A stretch of 64,000 nt of DNA from Verrucomicrobiota bacterium (GTDB lineage: Bacteria > Verrucomicrobiota > Verrucomicrobiia > Limisphaerales > J093), in contig VHCO01000007.1 in NCBI GenBank assembly GCA_016871715.1, positions 1-64,000 of the forward strand, in the 5' to 3' direction. A program made the translations under genes and the position numbers. The notes under the pieces are model-generated. The model worked only from the letters and a program-made list of their open reading frames with translations. It ran no database searches and had not been told where the DNA came from. This document shows positions 54,969-64,000 of the stretch, piece after piece; the stretch's first letter is position 1, and each line of letters opens with the position of its first letter.

Positions 54969-55781
54969 GTGCGCCTGCTTTTCATCGGGGACATCGTTGG
55001 CGAACCGGGCCGACGAGCCATTCGTGTCTTGGTGGGTAGACTCCGCGCCGAATGGGAGGTCGAGGTCGTGGTCGCCAATGGCGAGAACTCCGCCGGCGGC
55101 GCCGGCATCACCAAAAACACCGCGGCGGAATTGCTCGACGCGGGTGTGGACGTGCTGACCACGGGCGATCACGTCTGGGATTTCAAAGAAGCTGCCCAGT
55201 TGCTCGAAACCGAGCCGCGCGTCCTCCGGCCCCTCAATTACCCACCGGGCGCGCCCGGCCAGGGGAGCACCCTCCTGCCTTTGCCCTCCGGCGTGACCCT
55301 CGCGGTCGTGAACGTGCAAGGACGGGTCTTTCTGCCGGAGTTGGACAACCCGTTCCTGTGTCTGCCCGCCGAGGTGCAGCGCCTCCGGGCGGTAACGCCT
55401 CTAATCTTCGTGGACCTGCATGCGGAAGCCACTTCGGAGAAGATCGCCCTAGCCCGCTTCCTCGACGGCCAAGTCTCCGCCGTCATAGGCACCCATACTC
55501 ATGTCCAAACTGCTGACGACCAGATCTTGCCCGGCGGCACGGCCTATCTGACCGACGCGGGCTTCACCGGGCCGCACGATAGCGTGCTGGGCCGGAAGGT
55601 CGCACCGGTCATCCGCCGCTTCACCACCAACCTGCCTCAGCGTTTCGAGGTGGCCTCCGGCCGCGTGCGGCTGCAAGGCGCCCTCCTGGACCTCGACCCG
55701 GCCAGCGGCTGCGCCCGGTCCATCCGCCGAGTCTCGGAATCGGTGCCCCCGGAGTTTCCCGGCACGCCCTCCTCTTTGTGA
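54969..55781 (+). CDS. ymdB: YmdB-family metallophosphoesterase (TIGR00282)
   Basis: The 270-residue cytoplasmic phosphodiesterase has the complete metal-binding set: LFIGDIVGEPGRRAI, NGENSAGGAGIT, TTGDHVWDFKE, and VIGTHTHVQTADDQILPGG. In Bacillus YmdB hydrolyses 2',3'- and 3',5'-cyclic nucleotides and affects biofilm and motility choices. The start is a GTG at 54969. The last 25 residues are low-complexity. Just upstream of xseA on the same strand. Confidence 0.92.
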   Translation: MRLLFIGDIVGEPGRRAIRVLVGRLRAEWEVEVVVANGENSAGGAGITKNTAAELLDAGVDVLTTGDHVWDFKEAAQLLETEPRVLRPLNYPPGAPGQGSTLLPLPSGVTLAVVNVQGRVFLPELDNPFLCLPAEVQRLRAVTPLIFVDLHAEATSEKIALARFLDGQVSAVIGTHTHVQTADDQILPGGTAYLTDAGFTGPHDSVLGRKVAPVIRRFTTNLPQRFEVASGRVRLQGALLDLDPASGCARSIRRVSESVPPEFPGTPSSL

Positions 55782-55889
55782 GCCCTCAGGTTCGACAGCC
55801 GGTTGCAGGCAGAGTTCGCCATCCGCGGCGCGCCCTGCTGCCCAGTCCTACTCCATCGCGGTGACCTCCTAAGTAGGCGCGCCTCTCCA

Positions 55890-57308
55890 ATGCCCAGGAC
55901 CGTCCAATCACAGTGGGACTTCGGTGAGCTGGTTCCCGCCGCGCAGGCCCGCCGCGTCTTGACGGTCTCGGAACTCACGGGCCAGGTGAAGCGCCTCCTG
56001 GAACAACAGTTCGGTTCCCTCTGGGTCTCCGGCGAAATCACGAATCTGCGCCTCCAGGCCTCCGGCCACTGTTACTTCACGCTGCGGGACGCCCAGGCAC
56101 AACTCAACTGCGTCCTCTTCCGCGGCGAGGCCAAAACCCAGCGCCAGTGCTTGGTGGACGGCGCTAAGGTGGTGCTCGCGGGCGAGCTCACCGTGTACGA
56201 ACCGCGCGGCCAACACCAACTCCTCGTCAAGGCTATCGAACTGCAGGGTGTCGGCGCTCTGCAGCTCGCCTTCCAGGCGCTCAAACAGAAACTCCAGGCT
56301 GAGGGCCTGTTCGCCGTCGAGCGGAAACGGCCCCTGCCGCGCCTCCCGCAGCGCATCGGCGTCATCACCTCCCCCTCCGGCGCCGCCCTGCGCGACGTCC
56401 TCCACGTCCTCCAACGCCGGCACCCGGGCCTCGAACTGGTCCTGTGCCCCTGCCGTGTCCAAGGCGACGGCGCGGCTGCGGAAATGGCCGACGCCCTATG
56501 CCGGCTTAACCAATGGTCCGCCGCACAACCTGCCCCCGGCCGGCTCGACTTGCTCCTGCTCACCCGTGGCGGCGGCAGTCTCGAGGACCTTTGGGCCTTC
56601 AACGAAGAGGTCCTCGCGCGCGCCATCTACCACTCGGCGCTGCCGGTGGTCTCCGCCGTCGGCCACGAGATCGACTTCACCATCAGCGATTTCGTCGCCG
56701 ATTTCCGCGCCGCGACACCCACCGCCGCCGCTGAAATCGTCACCGAAGCCGCCTTCGCCACCCGCCGGTTTGTGGCGGAGGCGCGCGCCCGATTGCAGCG
56801 CTGGACCCGACAACGGCTCGCGGCAGCGCGTGAGGCGTTGGACCAGTGCGGCCACCGGTTCGCGCGGCGGCACCCTCGACGCGCCCTGCGCGAACATTGG
56901 CAACGCTGGGATGAAGCCACGGCAGCTCTGCCGCGCCGGGCACTGGCGCGCTGGCGCGAGGCGTGCCGCGTCTGGCAGGCCACCCGCATGCGCTGGACCA
57001 GTGTCCACCCTGCCGAGACCCTGCGCCGCCACCAGGAACTCTTAGGTCGCCTGGCCGCCCTGCTGCGGGAGCGCGGCCGGCATCGCGCCAGCACATGCCG
57101 CCAACGGCTGACCTCGCTCGCCGCGCGCTTGCGCGTGCTCTCCCCGGCCCAGGTCCTGGCCCGCGGCTACTCGATCACCCTCGATGCCGCCACCGGCCAG
57201 GTCATCCGGTCCGCCCGCCAGACGCGCCCCCGGCTGCGGCTCCGCACCCGCCTCCACCAAGGGGAAATCGACAGCATGGTCGCCGACGACCCGCCCCGGC
57301 TCACTTGA
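55890..57308 (+). CDS. xseA: Exodeoxyribonuclease VII large subunit
   Basis: The 472-residue protein has the N-terminal OB fold (LTVSELTGQVKRLLEQQFGS, LWVSGEITNLRLQASGHCYF), the catalytic domain (PQRIGVITSPSGAALRDVLH, LLLTRGGGSLEDLWAFNEEV, VVSAVGHEIDFTISDFVADF, RAATPTAAAEIVTEAAF) and a coiled-coil C-terminus ending in the usual LSPAQVLARGYSI. It degrades single-stranded DNA. The small subunit xseB is not next to it. The start at 55890 (MPRTVQSQWD) is chosen; an upstream ATG at 55803 would add unrelated residues. The stop overlaps the convergent regulator by 8 bp. Confidence 0.93.
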   Translation: MPRTVQSQWDFGELVPAAQARRVLTVSELTGQVKRLLEQQFGSLWVSGEITNLRLQASGHCYFTLRDAQAQLNCVLFRGEAKTQRQCLVDGAKVVLAGELTVYEPRGQHQLLVKAIELQGVGALQLAFQALKQKLQAEGLFAVERKRPLPRLPQRIGVITSPSGAALRDVLHVLQRRHPGLELVLCPCRVQGDGAAAEMADALCRLNQWSAAQPAPGRLDLLLLTRGGGSLEDLWAFNEEVLARAIYHSALPVVSAVGHEIDFTISDFVADFRAATPTAAAEIVTEAAFATRRFVAEARARLQRWTRQRLAAAREALDQCGHRFARRHPRRALREHWQRWDEATAALPRRALARWREACRVWQATRMRWTSVHPAETLRRHQELLGRLAALLRERGRHRASTCRQRLTSLAARLRVLSPAQVLARGYSITLDAATGQVIRSARQTRPRLRLRTRLHQGEIDSMVADDPPRLT

Positions 57309-58230
57309 CGCCGGCGGCCAGAATCGTCTCGAACTGAGGCGGTTGCTCCTCGCGAGCGACCACGGCGATCTCGACCGCCTTGAACCGCGCCTCCTCGAGC
57401 CACCGCTGCAGGTCGCTCTCGCTGAAGCCGAGCCAGCGATCGCCGTACAATTCATGCGCCTGCTCGAACCGGTGCGCCAACAAATCCAGGATCATCACCT
57501 GGCCGCCCGGCCGCAAAACCCGATGCGCGCCACTGATCGCGCGGGCCGGCTCCACCGCGTGATGCAAGGCCTGGCTCAAAATCACCAAGTCCACACTCCC
57601 CGATTCGATCGGCGGATCCTGCAAATCGCCCAGGCGGAACTCGAGGTTCTTCAGCCCGTTCTTCTTCGCCTGGGCCGCGCCGAATCGCACGATCTTCTCC
57701 GAATTGTCCACCGCGATGATCTTCCGGCAACGGGCCGCCAAGAGCCCGCTCACGAGACCCTCGCCTGACCCCAAATCCGCCACCGCCAACGGCGGCAAAA
57801 TCCGCAGCAGCATCTGCCCAAACGCCTGCCAGGACCGCCCCGGCCCGTACCGGCGATCGAACCGGCCCGCCACTTGGTTGAAATAGACCTGCGCCCGATC
57901 GGCCCGCCGACGCACAATCCGCCTCAGGTTCACCTGGTCCGCCCCCGATTCCGGCAACTCGCTCGCCCCCCGCTCGGCCCAACGCAGCCACTGCCCTTGC
58001 CCCTCGTCCACCGGCGGCCGCACCCGGTAGAACGTCCGTCGCCCCTCGCGCCGCGACTCGAGCAGACCCGCCTCTAGCAGCAAGCCCAGATGTGTCGAGA
58101 TGCGGGATTGGCCCATATGCGTGATCTCCTGCAGCTCGTTGACCGAGAGCTCCGCTTTGTCGAGCAAGGCCAAAATGCGCAGGCGCGTCGGATCCGATAG
58201 GGCCCGGAGGGCTTTCAAGGTGGCGGACAT
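57301..58230 (-). CDS. ArsR-HTH/SAM-methyltransferase fusion, SahR-like regulator of SAM cycle genes
   Basis: The 309-residue protein has an N-terminal ArsR winged HTH ([40 protein letters not shown]) and a C-terminal class I methyltransferase domain ([59 protein letters not shown]). This two-domain form matches SahR, the SAH-responsive repressor of metK/ahcY described in Proteobacteria; it is divergently transcribed from metK here. I infer that the methyltransferase fold senses SAH or SAM rather than catalysing. No zinc-binding cysteines typical of metal-sensing ArsR members are seen. Start at 58230 ([11 protein letters not shown]). Confidence 0.82.
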   Translation of the reverse strand: MSATLKALRALSDPTRLRILALLDKAELSVNELQEITHMGQSRISTHLGLLLEAGLLESRREGRRTFYRVRPPVDEGQGQWLRWAERGASELPESGADQVNLRRIVRRRADRAQVYFNQVAGRFDRRYGPGRSWQAFGQMLLRILPPLAVADLGSGEGLVSGLLAARCRKIIAVDNSEKIVRFGAAQAKKNGLKNLEFRLGDLQDPPIESGSVDLVILSQALHHAVEPARAISGAHRVLRPGGQVMILDLLAHRFEQAHELYGDRWLGFSESDLQRWLEEARFKAVEIAVVAREEQPPQFETILAAGVK

Positions 58231-58271
58231 GGCGCGGCCGTCGTTTGGCACCGCCCCGCTGAAAATACCAG

Positions 58272-58313
58272 TTGACGGTGCTGCCCGCCGTTATATCTTC
58301 GCATCGCGATACG
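58272..58313 (+). promoter_or_regulatory. Candidate metK promoter with overlapping palindromic operator
   Basis: TTGACG (58272-58277), 16 bp, TATCTT (58294-58299). Directly downstream is the palindrome ATCGCGAT (58303-58310) inside the broader CGCATCGCGATACG (58300-58313), which would cover the transcription start. It is the only clear palindrome in the 170-bp divergent space and a natural binding site for the ArsR-type regulator encoded on the other side. Confidence 0.5.
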
Positions 58314-58399
58314 TCAATATGTCTGTTCAGTCCCGCGGTCGCCTCGGCCCTCCGTCGGCCCGGTTCCCCTCGGGCGCACAGACCCCTGGTCCATCACGC

Positions 58400-59572
58400 A
58401 TGAGCAAACAATTTATCTTCTCGTCCGAGTCGGTCGGCGAAGGCCACCCGGACAAAGTCTGCGACACCATCTCCGACGCGGTCTTGGACGCCTGCCTCGC
58501 GCAAGACAAGTCCAGCCGCGTGGCCTGCGAGTGTTACGCCAAGTCGAACGTCGTGGTGGTGGGCGGCGAGATCACCACGCACGCCCAACTCGACTTCACC
58601 GCCATCGCCCGCCAAGCGATCCGCGACATCGGCTATGTCAACGACGACGACCTCTTCCATGCGGACAAGGTCTTCGTCATGAATATTGTCACGCGGCAGT
58701 CGCCGGACATCGCCCAAGGCGTCGACGCCCGCGCCGCCGAAGGCAAGAAGAAGGCCGAGCAAGGCGCCGGCGATCAGGGGCTCATGTTCGGCTACGCCTG
58801 CAACGAGACTCCCGAGTTGATGCCGGCGCCGATCATGTTCGCCCATCGCTTGGGCCGCCAACTCACCCAAATCCGCAAGACCGGCAAAGTCAAGTGGCTC
58901 CGCCCGGACGCCAAGAGCCAGGTCTCCGTCGAGTACGTCGATCATCGGCCGGTCCGCATCGCCAACGTGGTGGTCTCGACCCAGCATACCGACGCCGTCG
59001 ACCACGCGGAGATCGAGCGGTTCATCGTTGCCAACGTGATCCGCAAGGTGCTCCCGAAAAACCTCCTCACCCGCGACACCACCTACCTGATCAACCCCAC
59101 CGGCCGGTTTGTGGTCGGGGGACCCCAAGGCGACACCGGCCTGACCGGGCGCAAGATCATCGTCGACAGTTACGGCGGCATGGGTCGCCACGGCGGCGGT
59201 TGCTTCAGCGGCAAAGACCCGTCCAAAGTCGACCGCAGCGCCGCCTACATGGGCCGGTACGTGGCCAAGAACATCGTGGCGGCCGGCTTGGCGGACCGTT
59301 GCGAAATCCAGTTCGCCTATGCCATCGGTTACCCAGACCCCGTCTCGGTTGCGGTCGACACCTTCGGCACCGGCGCTGTAAGCGACGAGAAACTCACCGC
59401 CGCCGTTTGCCGGGTCTTCAGCTTCAAGCCGGCGGACATCGTCAAGCAACTGAACCTCCTGCGCCCCATCTACACCAAGACCACCAACTACGGCCACTTC
59501 GGCAAGGTCGACCCCGAACTCACCTGGGAACGCACCGACAAAACCGCGGCCCTCAAGCGCGCCCTCAAGTAA
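58400..59572 (+). CDS. metK: S-adenosylmethionine synthetase
   Basis: The 390-residue enzyme begins [19 protein letters not shown] with the GEGHPDK motif. Further hallmarks are [15 protein letters not shown] (GDQGLM), [17 protein letters not shown] and [20 protein letters not shown]. The glycine-rich loop reads [13 protein letters not shown] instead of the usual GAHGGGAFSGK, a subgroup difference, not a defect. MetK makes SAM from methionine and ATP. It is 43 bp upstream of ahcY, so SAM making and SAH recycling are co-expressed. Confidence 0.97.
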   Translation: MSKQFIFSSESVGEGHPDKVCDTISDAVLDACLAQDKSSRVACECYAKSNVVVVGGEITTHAQLDFTAIARQAIRDIGYVNDDDLFHADKVFVMNIVTRQSPDIAQGVDARAAEGKKKAEQGAGDQGLMFGYACNETPELMPAPIMFAHRLGRQLTQIRKTGKVKWLRPDAKSQVSVEYVDHRPVRIANVVVSTQHTDAVDHAEIERFIVANVIRKVLPKNLLTRDTTYLINPTGRFVVGGPQGDTGLTGRKIIVDSYGGMGRHGGGCFSGKDPSKVDRSAAYMGRYVAKNIVAAGLADRCEIQFAYAIGYPDPVSVAVDTFGTGAVSDEKLTAAVCRVFSFKPADIVKQLNLLRPIYTKTTNYGHFGKVDPELTWERTDKTAALKRALK

Positions 59573-59615
59573 CCGACGGCCCCGGCCGCAAATCCTCAGT
59601 CACCGACCCATCATC

Positions 59616-61109
59616 ATGCCCACGACGCAGCTCCCTCACCCCCGGACCAAATCCCCTGAGGCCAACCCCAAACCCGGCCCCGACAAGAGCGGCAAGGGAC
59701 GCACCGCGCCGGATTTCCAGGTCCGCGACCTCAGCCTGGCCGAACTGGGCCGCAAAGAAATCGAGGTCGCCGAGCACGAAATGCCCGGCCTGATGGCGAT
59801 TCGCGCCAAGCACGGCCCCGCTAAACCTTTGGCGGGTGTGCGCGTGTCCGGTTCCCTGCACATGACCATCGAGACCGCGGTCCTCATCGAGACCTTGGTC
59901 GAGTTGGGCGCCTCGGTGCGCTGGGCCTCCTGCAACATCTTCTCGACCCAGGACCACGCCGCCGCCGCCATCGCTCAGGCGGGGATCAGTGTCTTTGCCC
60001 ACAAAGGCGAGACCCTCGAGGAATACTGGGAGTTTACCCTCGCCGCGCTCACGCATCCGGGCCGGCAAGGCCCGCAACTCGTCGTAGACGACGGTGGGGA
60101 CGCCACCCTGCTGCTCCACAAGGGCTACGAACTGGAGCAGGGCAGCGATTGGGTGAACAGCCCCAGCGGCAGCCAGGAAGAGACCGTGATCAAGAACCTG
60201 CTCAAGCGCTGCGCCACCGAGCGCCAGGGCTGGTTCACCCAAGCCGCTAAGGAATGGAAAGGCGTGAGCGAAGAAACCACCACCGGCGTTCACCGGCTCT
60301 ACCAGATGCTCGAAGCCGGCAAACTCCTGGTCCCCGCCATCAACGTCAACGACTCCGTCACCAAGTCCAAATTCGACAACCTCTACGGCTGTCGGGAGTC
60401 TCTCGCCGACGGACTCAAACGGGCCTTAGGCGTCATGATCGCAGGCAAGACCGCCGTCGTCTGCGGCTATGGCGATGTCGGCAAAGGCTGCGCCCAGTCC
60501 CTGCGCGGCTTCGGCGCCCGTGTCATCGTCACCGAGATCGACCCTATCAATGCCCTCCAAGCCGCCATGGAAGGCTTCCAGGTGGCCCGCATCGAAGACA
60601 CCCTGGGCCAAGCCGACCTCTACGTCACCGCCACCGGCAACCGGGATGTCATCACCCTCGAGCACCTCCTCGAGCTCAAAGACCAGGCCATCGTCTGCAA
60701 CATCGGCCACTTCGATAACGAGATCCAAGTCGACCGCCTCAACGCCGCCCCAGGGGTCGCGCGCGTCAACATCAAGCCGCAAGTCGACAAATACGTCCTG
60801 CCCAGCGGCCACGCTATTTACCTCCTCGCCGAGGGCCGCCTTGTGAACCTCGGCTGCGCCGAAGGCCACCCGAGCTTCGTCATGAGCAACAGCTTCACCA
60901 ACCAGTGCCTCGCCCAGCTCGATCTCTGGGCCAACCGCGACACCTACAAAACCGGCGTCTATCGACTGCCCAAGAAGTTGGATGAAGAAGTCGCCCGCCT
61001 TCACCTCCAGAAGATTGGCGTTCGCTTGACCCAGCTCACCCAACCTCAAGCCGACTACATTGGCGTCCCGGTCGAAGGTCCGTACAAACCGGAGCACTAC
61101 CGATACTGA
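59616..61109 (+). CDS. ahcY: Adenosylhomocysteinase
   Basis: The 497-residue enzyme has the NAD-site [18 protein letters not shown], substrate-site [18 protein letters not shown] and [20 protein letters not shown], and the C-terminal [20 protein letters not shown], ending KPEHYRY. It hydrolyses SAH to adenosine and homocysteine. The first 30 residues ([20 protein letters not shown]) are a low-complexity extension ahead of the normal N-terminus; a later start is possible. It has the longer insert ([20 protein letters not shown]) typical of one bacterial subgroup. Confidence 0.97.
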   Translation: MPTTQLPHPRTKSPEANPKPGPDKSGKGRTAPDFQVRDLSLAELGRKEIEVAEHEMPGLMAIRAKHGPAKPLAGVRVSGSLHMTIETAVLIETLVELGASVRWASCNIFSTQDHAAAAIAQAGISVFAHKGETLEEYWEFTLAALTHPGRQGPQLVVDDGGDATLLLHKGYELEQGSDWVNSPSGSQEETVIKNLLKRCATERQGWFTQAAKEWKGVSEETTTGVHRLYQMLEAGKLLVPAINVNDSVTKSKFDNLYGCRESLADGLKRALGVMIAGKTAVVCGYGDVGKGCAQSLRGFGARVIVTEIDPINALQAAMEGFQVARIEDTLGQADLYVTATGNRDVITLEHLLELKDQAIVCNIGHFDNEIQVDRLNAAPGVARVNIKPQVDKYVLPSGHAIYLLAEGRLVNLGCAEGHPSFVMSNSFTNQCLAQLDLWANRDTYKTGVYRLPKKLDEEVARLHLQKIGVRLTQLTQPQADYIGVPVEGPYKPEHYRY

Positions 61110-61137
61110 CCGGGGACGGGCGATCCCTGCGCGGGTT

Positions 61138-61683
61138 TTAGCGTAAGCTGACCCGCGTCGGAAACCCCGGACAGAGCCGCGAACCGCTCAGCAACCTGTC
61201 GCCGATCAGCCCGAAAAAAGTCATCGCCCCGGATGCCGAGCCGATCCAGACTTCCTTTGCGCCGGCGTCCAAATAGAGCGCGGTCTTCTCCTCAATCTCG
61301 GCCTCGGTGTTACCAGGCGAGCGGACTTCAACGCAGATCTCCGGCGCGTGGGGAAAACACAGCCGGTTGCCGAGCTCGCGCATGCACTCTGGCGAGGCCC
61401 AAGCCACGTCGGCCGCTTTGACGCCGTCAGCCGTCGAGATCGGGCACTCCGTCAGCACGCGCCCGCGCCGCAGTAGCGTCCTGAGCCGGTGGCCAATCTC
61501 CAGTTGGTAGCTTCCATGATTCGGGGCGGGTGGGGGACTCATAAGGATGTGACCGTGGCGGTCCGTCTCGATGCGGCCCTCGAACTTGGCCAATTCAGGA
61601 TCCGCGAGCAGTTCAGCCCACCGGCTCAGGTTGAAACCCGTCCGCGCCTCGTATTGCGGGAGTTCGATTGTCAACGCTGCCAC
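61138..61683 (-). CDS. Uma2-family (DUF820) PD-(D/E)xK endonuclease
   Basis: The 181-residue protein has the Uma2 core: RLRTLLRRGRVLTECPIS, AADVAWASPECMREL, PEICVEVRSPGNTEAEIEEK and ALYLDAGAKEVWI, with the restriction-enzyme-like D...ExR/K residues in place. These proteins are common in cyanobacteria and PVC bacteria, often mobile, and of unclear function. Convergent with ahcY (28 bp between stops). Confidence 0.88.
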   Translation of the reverse strand: MAALTIELPQYEARTGFNLSRWAELLADPELAKFEGRIETDRHGHILMSPPPAPNHGSYQLEIGHRLRTLLRRGRVLTECPISTADGVKAADVAWASPECMRELGNRLCFPHAPEICVEVRSPGNTEAEIEEKTALYLDAGAKEVWIGSASGAMTFFGLIGDRLLSGSRLCPGFPTRVSLR

Positions 61684-61875
61684 GCTGGGAGCCTACCCTT
61701 CAGGAGTTTTTCGCGTCAAGTGAGCCGGCACGCTCCAGAGCAGTTCTCATTTTGGCATGTAGGATTTTAGGCGTGGCCGAAGCGGCGAGGCTCAGGGCCA
61801 TCGCGGGAAGAGGGGGGACAAGATTCCCTCATTCTTTTCGGAACGGACTGCCCCCTTTCCGCGCTACCGACGGTG

Positions 61876-62258
61876 GATGGCACGCGAGTGGATCCTCCAG
61901 GGGCGCACCCGCAGCTCGGACGACCTAGCCTAAATCCGGGCTTGGCGGGCCGAGCATCCCACCTGGCATCGGACGCGACTGTCCCGCGAACTGTGTGCCT
62001 TGTGGGGGTGGCGCAACGCGGCGCCAGCGCCTCGGCCTGGCGATCAGCCAAACACATCTTCTCATCCTGCCTTGGATGCGCGCGCCCGGATTGGCCAGCC
62101 GCCTGTTAGGGCAGATGACCCGACGTCTGAGCCGCGACTGGCAGGCGCGCTACCTCCATCCGGTTCATCTGGTCGAGACCTCTGTCGAGCGCGACCGTTT
62201 CGGCGCCGCCAGCTACCGGGCAGCCGGATGGATCGGCGTCGGCGCCACCACCGGTCGT
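61876..62258 (+). pseudogene. DUF4338 (DruA-like) protein remnant
   Basis: The frame from 61876 reads MAREWILQGRTRSSDDLA then a TAA stop, then IRAWRAEHPTWHRTRLSREL and CALWGWRNAA, the conserved N-terminus of DUF4338 proteins. From about 62022 a different frame gives RLGLAISQTHLLILPWMRAP, GLASRLLGQMTRRLSRDWQA, RYLHPVHLVETSVERDRFGA and GWIGVGATTGR, the C-terminal core. The middle is missing. DUF4338 includes the DruA component of Druantia defence but also IS-linked proteins; next to a transposase fragment this one is more likely IS-derived. The stretch 61684-61875 holds no recognised gene. Confidence 0.75.
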
Positions 62259-62556
62259 CGTCGCCCCGGGGCGCGCCGAGGTCATCACCCCCCAGGACGG
62301 TCTCACCAAGCAGGATTGCAGGATCGCCGCCCCCAAACGCTGGCTCCAACAGAATGCCGCGCATTGTCTTTCAGGGACCGTGACGCTGCTGGGTGAGGAC
62401 CTCGACGCGCATCAACCCTTCTGCCGGCGTACCTTGCTCTACGGCTTCCACTTCCTCTTCACCTGCAAGCCCGACTCCCATGCGACCCTTTGCCGCTGGG
62501 TGAAGCTGCTCCAAACCCCGGAGCTGGGAACCCTCCAGCAGCGCCTCACGCCATAA
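62250..62556 (+). mobile_element. Transposase C-terminal fragment fused to the DUF4338 remnant
   Basis: In a third frame the sequence reads VVVAPGRAEVITPQDGLTKQ, DCRIAAPKRWLQQNAAHCL, LLGEDLDAHQPFCRRTLLYG and FHFLFTCKPDSHATLCRW to a stop at 62554-62556, with the DDE-type transposase motif D-L and the family marker FTCKPDSHATL. It is joined to the DUF4338 core at the shared GATTGR/TPVVVAP point. So two gene ends meet here and the central part of the element is lost. Confidence 0.68.
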
Positions 62557-62612
62557 TGAGAACTGCTGGATCTTCGCTTGCCCCCTGGTGCTTCGGAGCT
62601 AATCTCCCAACC

Positions 62613-63170
62613 GTGAGCCTGTTCCGAGTGAGCATCGTGGCACGGAATCCGAAGGACGAGGGCCTCAAGACCCCGCCGGTAGAGGTGCTGGTGGATACGG
62701 GTTCCGAACTGACTTGGCTGCCCAAGGACTTCCTCGCCAGTATCAAAGTCAACCCAGTGCGCAAACGCAACTTCACAACCGCCACCAAGCAGTTGGTCAC
62801 GCGCGAAACCGGCTACGCCATCCTCAGCGCTGAAGGCTTCGAAACGGTGGATGAGGTGGTGTTCGCCGAACCGGGCGACATGGCCTTGTTGGGCGTGAGA
62901 ACGATGGAAGGCTTTGGCGTCATCGTGGACAACGTTGGCCACCGATTTGTCGCCACCACGACCATTGTGGCAACGGTGTCACCTCGACCAAGCGCACTCG
63001 AACAAGAGTGTACATCGGGTGCGATGATGGGAATCTCTACGCTCTGGAGGGGACGACAGGAGCGAAACGCTGGCAGTTTGCCACCGGCTCGAGCGTGTCT
63101 GGCTCCCCCGCAATTGGAGCCGATGGCACGGTGTATGTGGGGGCCGACCAGGGGAAAGTCTACGCGCTGA
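62613..63170 (+). CDS. Retroviral-type aspartyl protease (clan AA), end altered
   Basis: The protein starts at a GTG (VSLFRVSIVARNPKD; an ATG at 62556 is also in frame) and has the DTG active-site motif in VEVLVDTGSELTWLPKDFL, the flap region TKQLVTRETGYAILSAEGFE and the ALLGVRTMEGFGVIVDNVGH body, i.e. a single-domain, dimerising bacterial aspartic protease of about 120 residues. After TTTIVATV (about 62975) the frame enters DNA that codes for a beta-propeller in another frame, so the native stop was probably lost there and the last 65 residues are spurious. Function unknown. Confidence 0.7.
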   Translation: MSLFRVSIVARNPKDEGLKTPPVEVLVDTGSELTWLPKDFLASIKVNPVRKRNFTTATKQLVTRETGYAILSAEGFETVDEVVFAEPGDMALLGVRTMEGFGVIVDNVGHRFVATTTIVATVSPRPSALEQECTSGAMMGISTLWRGRQERNAGSLPPARACLAPPQLEPMARCMWGPTRGKSTR

Positions 63171-64000
63171 ATGGAGCCAGTGGCGCCCAGCTGTGGGAGT
63201 TCGGCTCGGGCGGCTTTCAATCGAGCCCGGCGCTCGGAGCTGGAGGGACCGTGTATGTGGGAGGGAAGGACGGGAAGGTGTATGCGCTAGTGGGGGCCAC
63301 GGGCGCCAAGCGCTGGGAGTACGCGAGCCGCGGAGAGGTGCTGTCCTCGCCGGCGGTGGGGGCCAATGGGACGGTCTACGTCGGCTCGCGGGACGGGAGC
63401 CCCTATGCCTTGAGCGGGGCCACAGGGGCCAAGCTCTGGGAGTATCAGACATTCGTGAGTTCGGAACGACTCGAGGGCTCGATCCTGGCTGGCGACCTTA
63501 TGTCCAGCGATCTCATCCGAGTGGTGGGAGTTCAGGTGCGAAATCCCGGTAGTGCGCCTTCTCCACCATTGGCGTTCACGATCGCTGGGGGCGCGGTCCA
63601 AGCGGTCGAGAGTCAAATCGTAGGTCCCAATGACAGTGGAGTCGTATCCACGGCCCCGACCAGCCCTACCGAATCGGGGGTGACGGCACGCTTGTCAAAC
63701 ACTGGTGGTGCCCCCGTCATCATCACGGCGGCGAGCTACAGTGCGAACCCTGTGGGAGAGACCGCCTTCAGTATTGGCGAAGGGGCATTCGTCGATCTGC
63801 GGATTGTCGGTGCTGACAGCCAGGATGTGGCAGAAGCCGCGTTCTACTACCCCTCCACGGTGAGCGGGTCGGCGGAGAACAAGCTCAAGCTCCGCTATTT
63901 CGACGGGACGAAGTGGGTTCCGGTCCTCAGCAGCGGTGGCAAGTCGCCCGACAAGGATACGACGGACGACCTCGACCAGACGGACTCGGGGGGGCGGTTC
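63008..64000 (+). pseudogene. PQQ-type beta-propeller protein, 5' truncated, runs off the window
   Basis: From 63008 the frame gives four to five copies of the propeller repeat GTVYVGxxDGKVYALxGATG, e.g. GADGTVYVGADQGKVYALNG and GAGGTVYVGGKDGKVYALVG, about 40 residues each, then from 63450 a beta-sandwich part (GVQVRNPGSAPSPPLAFTI, then AAFYYPSTVSGSAENKLKLR) still open at 64000. It begins abruptly after the aspartyl protease body without signal peptide or start codon, so the 5' end has been lost. The function is unknown; outer-membrane or extracellular by analogy. Confidence 0.72.

Noticed and set aside
58231-58399. SAM or SAH riboswitch upstream of metK-ahcY
   Set aside because: I could not find the conserved core or pairing pattern of any SAM/SAH class; the space is short and better explained by promoter plus operator.
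61876-62556. Functional Druantia defence system
   Set aside because: Only fragments of DUF4338 remain, with a stop codon and a frame change; no helicase DruE or other Dru genes are present.

Overview
The window looks like a high-GC (about 65-68 %) chromosomal segment of a Verrucomicrobiota bacterium, most likely of the Limisphaerales/Pedosphaera type. The evidence is indirect: many secreted LamG, DUF1080, heparinase and beta-helix proteins, a prepilin-type protein remnant with an FTLIELL motif, ceramidase-like and DUF4838 proteins, and short dispersed palindromes of the kind I associate with these genomes. No rRNA, tRNA or CRISPR was recognised.

Layout. 1-7.2 kb: a 47-bp tandem repeat array, a SWIM/SNF2 helicase pair, two small secreted proteins, a sigma-54 regulator remnant and a YoeB-type toxin-antitoxin pair. 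7.2-12.6 kb: a decayed zone (ZIP transporter, AAA ATPase, VCBS-repeat and glycosidase remnants, palindromes, a second copy of the 47-bp array) around one intact heparinase II/III-family lyase. 12.6-29.9 kb: eleven same-strand genes with overlapping or very short junctions that together read as a D-apiose utilisation operon: an apiosidase-like glycoside hydrolase, a beta-helix protein, a complete ribose-type ABC transporter, and D-apiose dehydrogenase, D-apionate lactonase, D-apionate oxidoisomerase, 3-oxo-isoapionate decarboxylase, 3-oxo-isoapionate kinase and a RuBisCO-like protein. The RuBisCO-like gene has one in-frame TAG. 30-42.5 kb: a second decayed zone (prepilin/LamG fusion, short AraC regulator, a second sugar ABC transporter with a frameshifted permease and an internally deleted ATPase, head-to-head truncated FGGY kinase and metalloprotease) with an intact nitronate monooxygenase-like gene and a small MITE-like element. 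42.8-48.3 kb: a ceramidase-like protein and a large DUF4838/DUF4832 protein. 48.4-61.1 kb: ordinary housekeeping genes (mnmD-like, Lrp, plsY-gpsA, thrH, pyrE, ymdB, xseA) and a SahR-like regulator divergent from metK-ahcY. 61.1-64 kb: a Uma2 nuclease, DUF4338/transposase remnants, an aspartyl protease and a PQQ-type beta-propeller that runs off the right edge.

How the genes work together. The operon would release apiose from plant pectin (rhamnogalacturonan II or apiogalacturonan), import it, oxidise it to apionolactone, open the lactone, isomerise and oxidise to 3-oxo-isoapionate, then decarboxylate it either directly (OiaC-like) or after phosphorylation (OiaK plus the RuBisCO-like protein). 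The family assignments come from recognising sequence motifs and gene content, with no database search. In contrast to this mostly intact operon, its neighbours carry many out-of-frame internal deletions, which suggests active gene decay or rearrangement around it.
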